From a virus: a stretch of 35,308 nt of DNA. Location: IMG/VR virus record IMGVR_UViG_3300044946_000342, positions 1 to 35,308 of that record, one strand, 5' to 3'. The position numbers and the translations under genes are program-made. The notes beneath the pieces were generated by a model that did no database searches, was not told where the DNA came from, and was given only the letters and a program-made list of their open reading frames with translations. Below are positions 20,451 through 27,371 of this stretch, piece after piece. Every line of letters starts with the position of its first letter. The stretch's first letter is position 1.

Positions 20451-22321
20451 CGGCAGCGATCCATCTCGGCTATGTGGTGGGCACCGGCGAACCTGTCGAG
20501 ATTCCGCTGCGGCATACCGCCGTGACCGGGCAGACGCAGGAATCCGGCAAAACCACCACGCTCGAGGGGCTGATCTCCCGCTCTGGACTGCAGGCGGTGG
20601 CCTACGTCACCAAGCGCGGCGAATCCAGCTTCCACGTGATGCATCCCATCCCGCCGTACTTCCAGGAACGCGCGGACTGGAAATTCGTGCAATCGCTGCT
20701 CGAGGCGTCCACTACCAGCAAAATGGACTTCAAGCAACCGTGGATTATGCGCGTCTCGGAAGCCGCCAAAACGCTGCAGGATGTGAGGGACAATCTAGAG
20801 CGCTTCCTGAACGGTGTCCGCGATACACGGCCAGTGAAAGCTAAGAAAGGCGCTGAACCAAAGGAACGCTGGGTACAAAAACCAGCCCGCGGCATGAATG
20901 CGGATATGTTTTACGTCCTTACAAAATACCTGGACGATATCATGCCGCAGCTCGGGCAGATGCCGTACACCACGGCGCTCGAGCTCGCGCCCGGGCTGAA
21001 CGTGATGGATCTGCGCGACTACGAATTCCCCCTGCAGGCGCTGGTGATTCGCTCCGTAACAGACCGCATCCGCGAACATCTGGACGGCACGATCAACATT
21101 ATTCCCGAGGCGTGGAAGTTCGCGCCCAAGTTCCGCGGATCGCCGGTGCGCCTGGCGGCGGAAGAGTACGTCCGCGAAGCCGCCGCTATGAAAAACTTTC
21201 TGTGGATCGATTCGCAAGATCTTGCCGGCGTGGCCGATGTGCTGATGCGCCAGGTGGGTGTGTGGCTCTTTGGCGTGCAGCGCGCCACGCGCGAAATCTG
21301 GCGCGCGCTGGAACACATGCCCGAAGGGCTGCCGGCCAAGCGGCCGCGGCCGGCGGATATCGCCACATTGAGCAAAGGCCAGTTTTACGTCTGCTTTGGG
21401 CGAGAGATGCACAAAGTCTACGTACAGCCGGCGTGGATGACGGCGGCACACGCCGAAGCCATCGCCCGCGGCGAGGAAGACGTCGAATCCGCCCGCGACA
21501 TTTTGAAGGAGTACGCCCATGAGCACGTTCAGCGATCCGCTAGTGCGGCCAATGGTAGAAATCCTGCGCGCATGCCCGAAAGTGGTGCAGGAAACGATAG
21601 TAAGTCAGGAGATGAGATCAGCGATCGGCCTGGCGCAACTAGAAGGGATAAGTCAAGAGCAACTGGCAGTGATCGTCACAATGTTAGTGATGATACTGAA
21701 ACGGTAGTCCAAACAAGTTCCCCGCGAGAAATGAGACAGCCCCATGAACCGGCTAGAACTGACACTGACAACGGAAGAGATCGCCAGCCTGCGAAGCCCG
21801 AAGCCGCACGTACAAGCGCTGCTGCGCGTGATGCGCGGCCCGTGGCATCGCATGACGATCCAGAGGAGGAAGCCATCTGGAAAGAAAAATACGAAGGGTT
21901 AAAGTACCAATTCGACATACTCAAACGCTCGTTTAATAATCTAGAGAAACACCATTCGGCGTGCTCTGCTGACAATGGGCACGCCGATCCCGGCATCTTG
22001 CAAGTCACCGCCACGCAGCCAATCATCAAAACAGCCATCGAAAAGCCCGAAGTCCAAGTGATAGTGAAACGTCGTGTAATCGAGATGGATGGCAGTACGG
22101 TGCAGGGCACGATCGCAATCTTGCTCAGCGAGGGATTCTTCGATCAATCACGGAACGCGTCAAGCGTGATTAAGGAACTGCGGCGCCGCGGTCTGTCTTT
22201 CAAAGACGGAACGGTGGCAGCTCGCTGCGGGGAAATCGCCGGCATGGGATTCCTGACACGTGAAGGCAAAGGCGACTATCAAGCTGTCCCCGGTATGAAA
22301 GTCAACGTGGTGGAAGCGTGA
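20447..22321 (+). CDS. HerA/FtsK-type ATPase with linker and winged-helix C-terminus (624 aa)
   Basis: The start at 20447 overlaps the upstream TGA (ATGA). Walker A is GQTQESGKTT (28-37), the Walker-B-like strand is INIIPEAW (about 215-223) with Glu but no Asp, and RGSPVRLAAEE, LWIDSQDLAGV and VGVWLFGVQ follow, as in HerA-like ATPases on plasmid and virus contigs. Residues about 358-486 are a low-complexity polar linker overlapped by two other frames. Then comes a coiled coil (WKEKYEGLKYQFDILKRSFNNL) and a probable winged helix (about 545-624). It could be the genome-packaging motor of a tailless phage or a DNA translocase. Packaging ATPases of small tailless phages are much shorter and lie with structural genes, so the role is open. 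Confidence 0.85.
   Translation: MTAAIHLGYVVGTGEPVEIPLRHTAVTGQTQESGKTTTLEGLISRSGLQAVAYVTKRGESSFHVMHPIPPYFQERADWKFVQSLLEASTTSKMDFKQPWIMRVSEAAKTLQDVRDNLERFLNGVRDTRPVKAKKGAEPKERWVQKPARGMNADMFYVLTKYLDDIMPQLGQMPYTTALELAPGLNVMDLRDYEFPLQALVIRSVTDRIREHLDGTINIIPEAWKFAPKFRGSPVRLAAEEYVREAAAMKNFLWIDSQDLAGVADVLMRQVGVWLFGVQRATREIWRALEHMPEGLPAKRPRPADIATLSKGQFYVCFGREMHKVYVQPAWMTAAHAEAIARGEEDVESARDILKEYAHEHVQRSASAANGRNPARMPESGAGNDSKSGDEISDRPGATRRDKSRATGSDRHNVSDDTETVVQTSSPREMRQPHEPARTDTDNGRDRQPAKPEAARTSAAARDARPVASHDDPEEEAIWKEKYEGLKYQFDILKRSFNNLEKHHSACSADNGHADPGILQVTATQPIIKTAIEKPEVQVIVKRRVIEMDGSTVQGTIAILLSEGFFDQSRNASSVIKELRRRGLSFKDGTVAARCGEIAGMGFLTREGKGDYQAVPGMKVNVVEA
21519..21707 (+). CDS. Out-of-frame small gene inside the ATPase linker (62 aa)
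   Basis: ATG at 21519 has an excellent ribosome site (AAGGAG, 6-7 nt upstream) in the +1 frame of the ATPase gene. The peptide looks real: MSTFSDPLVRPMVEILRACPKV, a helical middle and a hydrophobic C-terminus (LAVIVTMLVMILKR). The ATPase frame over the same bases is low-complexity Ser/Arg/Asp/Gly, as expected when the other frame is the constrained one. No family is recognised. This would be a genuine overprinted gene, or the mark of a fusion of formerly separate genes. Confidence 0.6.
   Translation: MSTFSDPLVRPMVEILRACPKVVQETIVSQEMRSAIGLAQLEGISQEQLAVIVTMLVMILKR
21744..21902 (+). CDS. Second out-of-frame small gene inside the ATPase linker (52 aa)
   Basis: It is in the same +1 frame, 36 nt after the end of the previous small gene. 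It begins MNRELTL-like (MNRLELTLTTEEIASLRSP) with a helical start and ends basic (RRKPSGKKNTKG), with HVQALLRVMRGPWHRM between. Only a weak ribosome site is visible, so translation might depend on coupling to the 62-aa gene. The ATPase frame here (RTDTDNGRDRQPAKPEAART) is low-complexity. Function unknown. Confidence 0.45.
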   Translation: MNRLELTLTTEEIASLRSPKPHVQALLRVMRGPWHRMTIQRRKPSGKKNTKG

Positions 22322-22674
22322 AAGCCTTTCTCGCAGGGGTAAAGCGGTGGTATATGCGGCGGTTTCGCGGCATTGTGGAGCCGCCGGCGCACGCCAAAGG
22401 GCAGGGAACCACCTGGCAGCAGTGGAAGAACCACATCTCGATATTTGAATGCAAATGTGGAGAGATCCTCGAATTCAGCCAAGCCGACTACAAAATCCTG
22501 TCGCAAAACCACATCGAAGGCTGCGAAGGCATCTTCGATAGCACCACGCACACGGTCGCCACTGGCAGGAGCCGAGCCATTGACCTGGTACCGTGCGATT
22601 GCCCCGTCACCGAAGCGCGCTACGTCAAAATCTGTCCGCAATGCCGCCGCGGCCACTGGAAGCAGGCGAAATGA
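22318..22674 (+). CDS. Cys-rich Zn-binding protein (118 aa)
   Basis: A GTG start at 22318 overlaps the ATPase stop (GTGA) and follows GGAAG. A basic helical start (MKAFLAGVKRWYMRRFRG) is followed by FECKCGEILEFSQADY, NHIEGCEG, LVPCDCP and KICPQCRRGHW: at least four Cys pairs or singles with His, enough for two Zn sites. It may bind nucleic acid. No family is assigned. It is followed by tightly packed small frames. Confidence 0.7.
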   Translation: MKAFLAGVKRWYMRRFRGIVEPPAHAKGQGTTWQQWKNHISIFECKCGEILEFSQADYKILSQNHIEGCEGIFDSTTHTVATGRSRAIDLVPCDCPVTEARYVKICPQCRRGHWKQAK

Positions 22675-22692
22675 GCGTGCGCCGAACGCATC

Positions 22693-22779
22693 GTGGACGG
22701 AAACCCGTGGGGATATCTCGCGCTTCGCGATCTTGCCGAAAGACACATGCCGGGCCGTTTCAAGGGGAGATACAACTGA
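22693..22779 (+). CDS. Possible small peptide (28 aa)
   Basis: A GTG at 22693 opens a frame that ends TGATG, coupled to the next gene. It lies in the same frame as the upstream 118-aa gene just after its stop. The peptide (MDGNPWGYLALRDLAERHM...) has a natural composition, but no clear ribosome site precedes the GTG. A competing frame from 22671 leads into the next protein. Tentative. Confidence 0.3.
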   Translation: MDGNPWGYLALRDLAERHMPGRFKGRYN

Positions 22780-23006
22780 TGAGCACAGAGCAGGGGAGCA
22801 CGATCCCAGCGCCACCGCTTCCGAAATGCCCGCATTGTAAGGAGGATTTGATAGCCATCAATGGCTTCCCCTACATGCTCGGCAACTTTACGGTGCTGTC
22901 CGTTTCCTGCTCAGCGTGCCGTATGGCACTGCTCTTTCAAATCTTTCAGAATCCCAACCGCATGCCGATGGATATAGAAAATCCTGATTTGTGGCGCCCA
23001 TCGTGA
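22779..23006 (+). CDS. Zn-ribbon protein (75 aa)
   Basis: The start at 22779 is supported by AAGGGGAGA and a TGATG overlap. An in-frame ATG at 22671 would add a basic, low-quality extension. Two Cys pairs (KCPHCKED and SCSACRMA) about 29 residues apart make a Zn ribbon around a strand-rich core (GNFTVLSVSCS). The C-terminus is short and polar. It is similar in plan to the 71-aa Zn ribbon at 18803, but without clear sequence relation. It may be a nucleic-acid-binding accessory protein. Confidence 0.75.
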   Translation: MSTEQGSTIPAPPLPKCPHCKEDLIAINGFPYMLGNFTVLSVSCSACRMALLFQIFQNPNRMPMDIENPDLWRPS

Positions 23007-23317
23007 AGCGGAAAGCGTTCAAAACGTCGCCGAGCGTGCGCATTCCGCGCGCGGTGATAGAAGCGAAAGTGGAAGAGCTGCATCAGCGGAAGAGGGACGA
23101 AAAACAGGCGCAGGCGCAGGCGGCTCAAATCACTTCCTTGCAGGCGTCCGTCTCTGCTGCGGCGCACGATAATGCCATCTACGTAGAAGCGCTACGCGAT
23201 GCCGTGAAACTGATCGACCTGATGCACTTCCGCGCAGGCAAACGCCCGTTGCCGCTTCTGGATGGCTCCGAAGTGAAACGGTTGGAAGAGATTCGTCTAC
23301 TCTCTCTGGGAGTGTAG
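23003..23317 (+). CDS. Coiled-coil protein (104 aa)
   Basis: The GTG at 23003 overlaps the upstream TGA (GTGA), preferred over a GTG at 22991. The N-terminal 20 residues are basic, followed by a long charged and Gln/Ala-rich coiled coil (AKVEELHQRKRDEKQAQAQ, AAQITSLQASVSAAAHDN), then a helical end (AVKLIDLMHFRAGKRPLP, VKRLEEIRLLSLGV). It is probably an oligomer or a partner-binding scaffold. No family is recognised. A structured RNA hairpin follows in the 89-bp gap before the next gene. Confidence 0.7.
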   Translation: MKRKAFKTSPSVRIPRAVIEAKVEELHQRKRDEKQAQAQAAQITSLQASVSAAAHDNAIYVEALRDAVKLIDLMHFRAGKRPLPLLDGSEVKRLEEIRLLSLGV

Positions 23318-23332
23318 ACGGACAGGCGGGGG

Positions 23333-23393
23333 AAAATCCAAATACCGCTGCGCCCACGAAAGTGGACGCCATTCCCCCGCCTGAAAAAATCCG
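23333..23393 (+). other. RNA hairpin with nested GAAA tetraloop stem
   Basis: CAGGCGGGGGAA (23333-23344) pairs perfectly with TTCCCCCGCCTG (23382-23393), a 12-bp stem. The 37-nt loop contains GCG-C-CCAC-GAAA-GTGG-A-CGC (23360-23379), a second stem capped by a GNRA tetraloop. No U-tract follows, so it is not a standard intrinsic terminator. A stabiliser, attenuator or protein-binding site before the DUF5131 gene is possible. Confidence 0.6.
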
Positions 23394-23406
23394 CTAAGAA
23401 GGACGC

Positions 23407-24396
23407 ATGGGCAAAACATCGATCGAGTGGACGGACGCATCGTGGAATCCCATCGTGGGCTGCACGGAAGTCTCCCCCGGCTGCGCGAATTGCTACGCCG
23501 CGCGCCTGGCGGCTTCGCGGTTGGCGCATGTTCCAGCGTACAAGGGATTGGCCATCATTCCACCGAACGAAGCCGTACGTGGCCAGCGGCACGTCCGCTG
23601 GACCGGCAAAGTCCGATGGCTCCGCGAACGTCGCGATGAGCCAAAGAGATGGAAAAAAGCGCGCCGCATCTTCGTCTGCGATATGGGCGATCTCTTCCAC
23701 GAAGACGTAAAAGACGAATGGATCGAGCACGTGATGACGGTATTCATGGACTGCAAGCGGCATACGTTCCAGGTGCTCACGAAACGGCCCGAGCGGATGT
23801 TTGCGTGGTTTTCGAAAGAATGGAAAATCCACGGCCATTGGGCGAAGCCGCTGCCCAACGTCTGGCTTGGCGTGAGCGTCGAGAATCAGCACTTTGCCTT
23901 CGAGCGCATCCCACTGCTGCTGGATACGCCGGCGGCTGTACGCTTCCTATCTTGCGAGCCGCTGTTAGGTCCGCTGGATCTCACTTGCAATTTATCTTCG
24001 GATGGCGTGCGTCCTGATGGGATACGGACAAACTTCCTCACTGGTCAGTGGTGGGATCACACCGGATACGAACAAACCAGGAACGAAAACAATCCCCACG
24101 GATTCCCACGCCAGAAACTTGATTGGGTGATCTGTGGCGGAGAGAGCGGGCCGCACGCGCGGCCCATGCATCCGGATTGGGCACGTTCGCTGCGCGATCA
24201 GTGCCAGGCGGCTGGCGTACCGTTCTTTTTCAAACAGTGGGGTGAGTGGGGACCGCCTTTTGCCGAAGGTCCGGAGGAACACATCGGCCCGCAATTTATG
24301 AAGACGGAATCTGGCGATTGGCTTACGAAGATCGGCAAAAAGCTGTCTGGCCGGCTTCTGGACGGGAGGGAATGGAATGAGTTTCCTGGCGTTTAG
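23407..24396 (+). CDS. DUF5131 (phage Gp37/Gp68) family protein (329 aa)
   Basis: AAGAAGGA precedes the ATG. The family signature is unmistakable: IEWTDASWNPIVGC, VSPGCANCYA (three Cys, suggestive of a metal or Fe-S site), RIFVCDMGDLFHEDV, FQVLTKRPERM, WLGVSVEN, RFLSCEPLLGPLDL, DWVICGGESGPHARPMHPDW and PFFFKQWGEW. Length is usual for the family. These proteins are common in phages and have been linked by their Cys motif to radical-SAM-like chemistry, but no activity is established to my knowledge. It lies at the end of the early unit with an ASCH protein, which hints at nucleic-acid modification or host takeover. Confidence 0.92.
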   Translation: MGKTSIEWTDASWNPIVGCTEVSPGCANCYAARLAASRLAHVPAYKGLAIIPPNEAVRGQRHVRWTGKVRWLRERRDEPKRWKKARRIFVCDMGDLFHEDVKDEWIEHVMTVFMDCKRHTFQVLTKRPERMFAWFSKEWKIHGHWAKPLPNVWLGVSVENQHFAFERIPLLLDTPAAVRFLSCEPLLGPLDLTCNLSSDGVRPDGIRTNFLTGQWWDHTGYEQTRNENNPHGFPRQKLDWVICGGESGPHARPMHPDWARSLRDQCQAAGVPFFFKQWGEWGPPFAEGPEEHIGPQFMKTESGDWLTKIGKKLSGRLLDGREWNEFPGV

Positions 24397-24535
24397 CTTG
24401 GCGCGCTTCTGCGCGACGCATCGTGAGTTTATCGTCGGCGTGCTGGCGGGCTCGCTCGCCGAGCTGCTGATCATCTACGCTTCCCGCTGGACGTGGGACC
24501 GTTGGCTGTGGCTGCGTTGGTTCTCCCACCAATGA
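24377..24535 (+). CDS. Small membrane protein (52 aa)
   Basis: ATG at 24377 follows GGGAGGG closely and overlaps the end of the DUF5131 gene by 20 bp. Its TGA overlaps the ASCH start (ATGA). The peptide has a central membrane span (FIVGVLAGSLAELLIIYA) and a Trp/Arg-rich C-terminus (RWTWDRWLWLRWF), which should lie at the membrane surface. Such small aromatic-basic membrane peptides can disturb membranes or act as exclusion factors. The function here is unknown. Confidence 0.75.
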   Translation: MSFLAFSLARFCATHREFIVGVLAGSLAELLIIYASRWTWDRWLWLRWFSHQ

Positions 24536-25005
24536 AAGCCATCACACTACATGAGCCGTGGGCGTGGTTGGTAGCTCACGGGTTAAAAGAAGTGGAAACG
24601 CGAAGCTGGTCGACGGACTACCGCGGGCCGCTGGCGATTCACGCTGGTAAAAAACGCGACGTAGACGGCATGATGCTCCATCTCAAGATGAATTCCGTTC
24701 GCGGATGCCCAGCGATTTGCCCGCCATTTGAAAAACTACCATTCGGCTGCATCGTGGCTACGTGCCAGCTTGTGGCTGTGTTGCCCACGCATCTGGTGGA
24801 GACGGAAGCGCGTAAGCTGAAACATCCGTTTGAGCCAAAGAATGGGTGGGACTGCGAGCGTCTCTTTGGAAACTACGTGGCGGGCCGTTTTGCGTGGATA
24901 CTGCGCGATGTGGCGCCCGTAGATCCACCGATCGAGGCGCACGGCTGGCAGCGTATATGGAACTGGACGCCCACCGCGGCGGCCGATCTCGGGCTTACGC
25001 CATGA
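24532..25005 (+). CDS. ASCH-domain protein (157 aa)
   Basis: The start at 24532 overlaps the preceding stop by 4 nt. The N-terminus (MKAITLHEPWAWLVAHGLKEVETRSW) and RGPLAIHAGKK are the hallmark of ASCH domains, PUA-like folds that bind RNA or modified nucleosides; some are amidohydrolases acting on N4-acetylcytidine. FGCIVATCQLVAVLPT continues the barrel, and the C-terminal RFAWILRDVAPVDPPIEAHGWQRIWNW is typical of the family. Phages often carry one. The substrate is not predictable from sequence. It is coupled to the last early gene. Confidence 0.88.
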   Translation: MKAITLHEPWAWLVAHGLKEVETRSWSTDYRGPLAIHAGKKRDVDGMMLHLKMNSVRGCPAICPPFEKLPFGCIVATCQLVAVLPTHLVETEARKLKHPFEPKNGWDCERLFGNYVAGRFAWILRDVAPVDPPIEAHGWQRIWNWTPTAAADLGLTP

Positions 25006-25160
25006 AGCCGGCGACGGAATCGGCGGTGTACCAGGCGCTGCGGCGCTTTGAAGAGCGGCATCCGCGCGGCGTGGTGCGCTACGTCATCAAAGGCCGCATC
25101 TTCGGCGTGAGCATCGGGCTCCGCTGGCGCGCCATCTGCGAAAAATTCCTAACAAAATAA
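25002..25160 (+). CDS. Last early gene, small basic protein (52 aa)
   Basis: ATGA overlap with the ASCH gene sets the start. The protein is basic (pattern ESAVYQALRRFEERHPRG, VVRYVIKGRIFGVSIGLRWRAICEKF), with a helix followed by two likely strands and a helix. It could be a small nucleic-acid-binding protein. No family is recognised. It is the final plus-strand gene before the convergent intergenic region. Confidence 0.75.
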   Translation: MKPATESAVYQALRRFEERHPRGVVRYVIKGRIFGVSIGLRWRAICEKFLTK

Positions 25161-25191
25161 CTTTTCCACGCTCGCGCTTGCCGCGCGAAAA

Positions 25192-25240
25192 AAACAGGCG
25201 ATGCGCGATGGTCGAACCACCGAAGGCGCATCGCCCGTTT
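25192..25240 (+). terminator. Probable terminator of the early unit
   Basis: GGCGATGCGC (25197-25206) pairs perfectly with GCGCATCGCC (25226-25235), extended by AAAC/GTTT across one mismatch. The loop holds a small GGT-CGA-ACC hairpin. Only a weak T-rich stretch follows on the plus strand, so efficiency is uncertain. It lies 31 nt after the last early stop codon. Confidence 0.5.
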
Positions 25241-25309
25241 GGATTTGCTTGCAGTGTGGTACTGCGTACTTCCTGTGGCGAGAGTGTATCGCGGGAAAAG
25301 GCAAAAGGG

Positions 25310-25388
25310 AAGGGGAGTGCGGCCCAGCCCTACGCGCGTCACGCTTCCAGCGTGCTACCTGAAAACGCCGGCGCTACACACTCCCCTT
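25310..25388. repeat. Long-range inverted repeat AAGGGGAGTG/CACTCCCCTT
   Basis: Perfect 10-bp arms at 25310-25319 and 25379-25388 enclose 59 nt, including a CACGCT-TCC-AGCGTG hairpin near 25350. It may form a branched RNA in either direction. Confidence 0.5.
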
Positions 25389-25419
25389 GCGGTTGGACGG
25401 AGAGATGCCAGTCTATCAC

Positions 25420-25475
25420 AAAAAATAGAGCCTCACAGTGCCGTCTACACGGCTTACCCTTCACTGTGAGGCTCT
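25420..25475 (-). terminator. Strong intrinsic terminator of the late unit
   Basis: AGAGCCTCACAGTG (25427-25440) pairs perfectly with CACTGTGAGGCTCT (25462-25475), a 14-bp stem with a 21-nt loop. Read on the minus strand, the stem is followed by ATTTTTT (25426-25420), a classical U-tract. It lies about 160 nt below the last late gene and ends the roughly 23-kb minus unit. Confidence 0.85.
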
Positions 25476-25637
25476 TGCTCTATGTGGGACGGCCCGCCGC
25501 TTTCACTTTACCTTTGCCAGTCACCGCCCGAGAATCTGCAGGCTTGCCGCGAGGCTACTGCGTAACTCGCATGCACGGTACTACGGCTGGCTACTGAACC
25601 GCTGCGGATTGCACCGCCCCTTTCCAGTGGTATCCCG

Positions 25638-26048
25638 TTACTTCGCCGCGGGCGCAGCAGGTGCCGCCGGCGGAGTGGCTGCGGGCGTCGACGCCTTCAA
25701 ATTGGCCCACAGGCTCTTGATATCGTTGATCAGCGTCTGATCGAATCCCACATTGAGCAGCTTCGATTCCACGGCGCTGCCGCCATCTTCAATCAGCGAT
25801 CCGATGGTGGATGCGGCATTCGCCGCCGTGGTGGCGTATTTGCCGGCGCCCGCGCTGATGGAATTGAGCAGCGTGGCCGCTTCCGGGCCGTACTGCGCGA
25901 TCAGCGCTTCCGCTTCCGGCACTTTGGCGGCTGCGCCCGTGATGAAGCTCACCACGGCGTGTTCCGCCACCGTCACATCGTGCCAAACTTTCGACCAAAA
26001 CGAAACTTTCGCTGGTGTCGTTACAACTGGTGTTGCTGGTGTGCTCAT
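25638..26048 (-). CDS. Last late gene, Ala-rich helical protein (136 aa)
   Basis: ATGA overlap with the gene upstream. The N-terminus is Pro/Thr-rich, then FWSKVWHDVTVAEHAVVSFITGAAAKV suggests an amphipathic or weakly membrane-bound helix, followed by long Ala-rich helices (AEALIAQYGPEAATLLNSISAGAGKYATTAANAAS) and a Pro/Ala tail ending in Lys. It is the end of the lysis-type block, so a membrane-active or chaperone role is possible. No recognised family. Confidence 0.75.
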   Translation of the reverse strand: MSTPATPVVTTPAKVSFWSKVWHDVTVAEHAVVSFITGAAAKVPEAEALIAQYGPEAATLLNSISAGAGKYATTAANAASTIGSLIEDGGSAVESKLLNVGFDQTLINDIKSLWANLKASTPAATPPAAPAAPAAK

Positions 26049-26233
26049 GTTCGCTCCTTTAATATACCGCTTGCATCGAGATGCATCCTGGCGTGCTTGC
26101 GAAGCAGTTCCGTAACTTCTAATTCTGCTTCAACAGGATTTGTTTTCTCCGAGAAAAACCAAGCATTACAGTTTAGACATACGCAACTGTATGTGGTTTC
26201 GCTTATAGGTTTGGTGAGATTGAGTAAAGCCAT
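26045..26233 (-). CDS. Small CxxC/HxxxH zinc-finger-like protein (62 aa)
   Basis: The start ATG overlaps the upstream TAA by one base (TAATG), so a longer in-frame start at 26293 is rejected. CVCLNCNAWFFSE is followed about 25 residues later by LLRKHARMHLD, a C2H2-like arrangement of two Cys and two His. Base composition is lower in GC than its neighbours. Function is unknown. It could be a regulator or a structural Zn module. Confidence 0.75.
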   Translation of the reverse strand: MALLNLTKPISETTYSCVCLNCNAWFFSEKTNPVEAELEVTELLRKHARMHLDASGILKERT

Positions 26234-26904
26234 TATTTCACCACCTGAGCGGCGCTGCCGGCCAGCGGCAGCAATTCTTTCACTAAGCCCCACCAGAGGT
26301 TCACCGGCTTTAGATACGTCTCGCGGGCTTTATCGGCGATCTGGCGCACATCGGTGGACGCGGCGGCGAGCTGCTGCATTCCATCGGCCATAGCTTTCGC
26401 CGATCCGGCCAGGTTGTCAAGCGCCATCTTGATCGAAGGATCCTGCACCTGCCCCTGCAGCGCCACGATCAGATTGTTCACGCGGTTTACGGACGCCTGC
26501 ACTTCCGCCATCGTGGCTGTGCCGCTAGCCAGCAGCGCGTTTAGATTCTGGATGGCCACATCGGTGTGCTGGATAGCCTGATCGAGATGCGCGGCGGCGG
26601 CGGTGAGGTTATCCATCGCCGGCTGCGCCTTTTGCACCAGCACGGTGGCTTGCGGGATCAGCCCTGGATGGCCTTTCGGGCCGTTCAGCGTGATATCGGT
26701 ATGTGCGATCAGATCGTGCGCGTCGGCCAGCACTTTGTTGGTTTCTATCAGTTCACGACCAGAGTTTTGCTTTAGATCGTAGCTTGACGATGAAAAATTC
26801 CACAAAGCGGCGTGGATCAGCGAGAGTTCGCCTTGCAGCCAAATCATTCCCCCGATCATTCCTCCGAGGAGTATGGCTAGCAAAATTTCGTTTACAGTTT
26901 TCAC
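26233..26904 (-). CDS. Membrane-anchored long helical protein (223 aa)
   Basis: A GTG start at 26904 overlaps the upstream TGA (GTGA). An N-terminal span (ILLAILLGGMIGGMIWLQG) is followed by about 170 residues of Ala/Gln/Asn/Leu heptad-like helix (TAAAAHLDQAIQHTDVAIQNLNALL, ASVNRVNNLIVALQGQV), as in DUF948-like or methyl-accepting-type stalks. The C-terminal end is amphipathic (WWGLVKELLPLAGSAAQVVK). It would project into the periplasm. Next to holin-like proteins it may act in lysis, as a spanin-type bridge, or in DNA delivery. This is inference. Confidence 0.75.
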   Translation of the reverse strand: MKTVNEILLAILLGGMIGGMIWLQGELSLIHAALWNFSSSSYDLKQNSGRELIETNKVLADAHDLIAHTDITLNGPKGHPGLIPQATVLVQKAQPAMDNLTAAAAHLDQAIQHTDVAIQNLNALLASGTATMAEVQASVNRVNNLIVALQGQVQDPSIKMALDNLAGSAKAMADGMQQLAAASTDVRQIADKARETYLKPVNLWWGLVKELLPLAGSAAQVVK

Positions 26905-27371
26905 GGTAAAGGGGCCGCGCCAGGCGCTGGCGGCGTCTGCGCGGCTGTGGGGCCGGCGGGAACATCGATGGAAGGCGCTGCGGGCGGCGGATACACGCCG
27001 TTGGCTTTTATGCCGCTCATCGTCTTGAGCAGCGCGCCCCAGGCGCCGCCAAAGGCCGTCCCTGTGACAAAGCCCACGCCGGCCATGATGATGGCGTTTT
27101 GCTTGGTGATCAGCTCCTCGGGCATAGCCATAATGTGGAAAATCAGCCGCATCGACGCCACAAAAAACCACGCGGAAAAGAGCGTGAGGATGATGATGTG
27201 CCCGCCGGCAGAGTTGATCGTATCCGTGAAGTCTTTGAAGCTGGCCATGCTCGGCAGCTTATTGGCAAAGGTGAGCAGCAGATAGATCAAGGTAAGCAAG
27301 CCGAGGATCAGCGCGTGCGGCCAGCCGAAAGTGAACCATTCTTCGCCCGTGCTGGTGGCAAACAGAATCAT
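26901..27371 (-). CDS. Holin-like three-span membrane protein (156 aa)
   Basis: The start at 27371 overlaps the upstream stop by 4 nt. Three hydrophobic spans are visible: ALILGLLTLIYLLLTFA, HIIILTLFSAWFFVASMRLIF and NAIIMAGVGFVTGTAFGGAWGA. They are followed by a Pro/Ala tail. The size is larger than the smallest holins but the topology and the position among cell-wall hydrolases suit a holin or pinholin. No named family is recognised. It is coupled to the helical protein below. Confidence 0.7.
   Translation of the reverse strand: MILFATSTGEEWFTFGWPHALILGLLTLIYLLLTFANKLPSMASFKDFTDTINSAGGHIIILTLFSAWFFVASMRLIFHIMAMPEELITKQNAIIMAGVGFVTGTAFGGAWGALLKTMSGIKANGVYPPPAAPSIDVPAGPTAAQTPPAPGAAPLP

Larger units (their letters stand above)
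25161..25637. other. Gene-free convergent region with three stem-loops
   Basis: A 477-bp stretch between the ends of the early and late units. No convincing coding frame is seen; short open frames lack ribosome sites and have odd composition. It contains a 10-bp stem (25197-25235), a 10-bp long-range stem (25310-25388) and a 14-bp terminator stem (25427-25475). The density of perfect inverted repeats goes beyond a simple terminator and could hide a structured RNA. Confidence 0.6.

Noticed and set aside
20447-22321. ATPase as a large terminase
   Set aside because: The motif order and the sequence around INIIPEAW are HerA/FtsK-like, with no terminase nuclease motifs.
25197-25240. GGTCGAACC loop looked like part of a tRNA T-arm
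   Set aside because: No acceptor, D-arm or anticodon arm can be built around it. It is the loop of the early-unit terminator hairpin.
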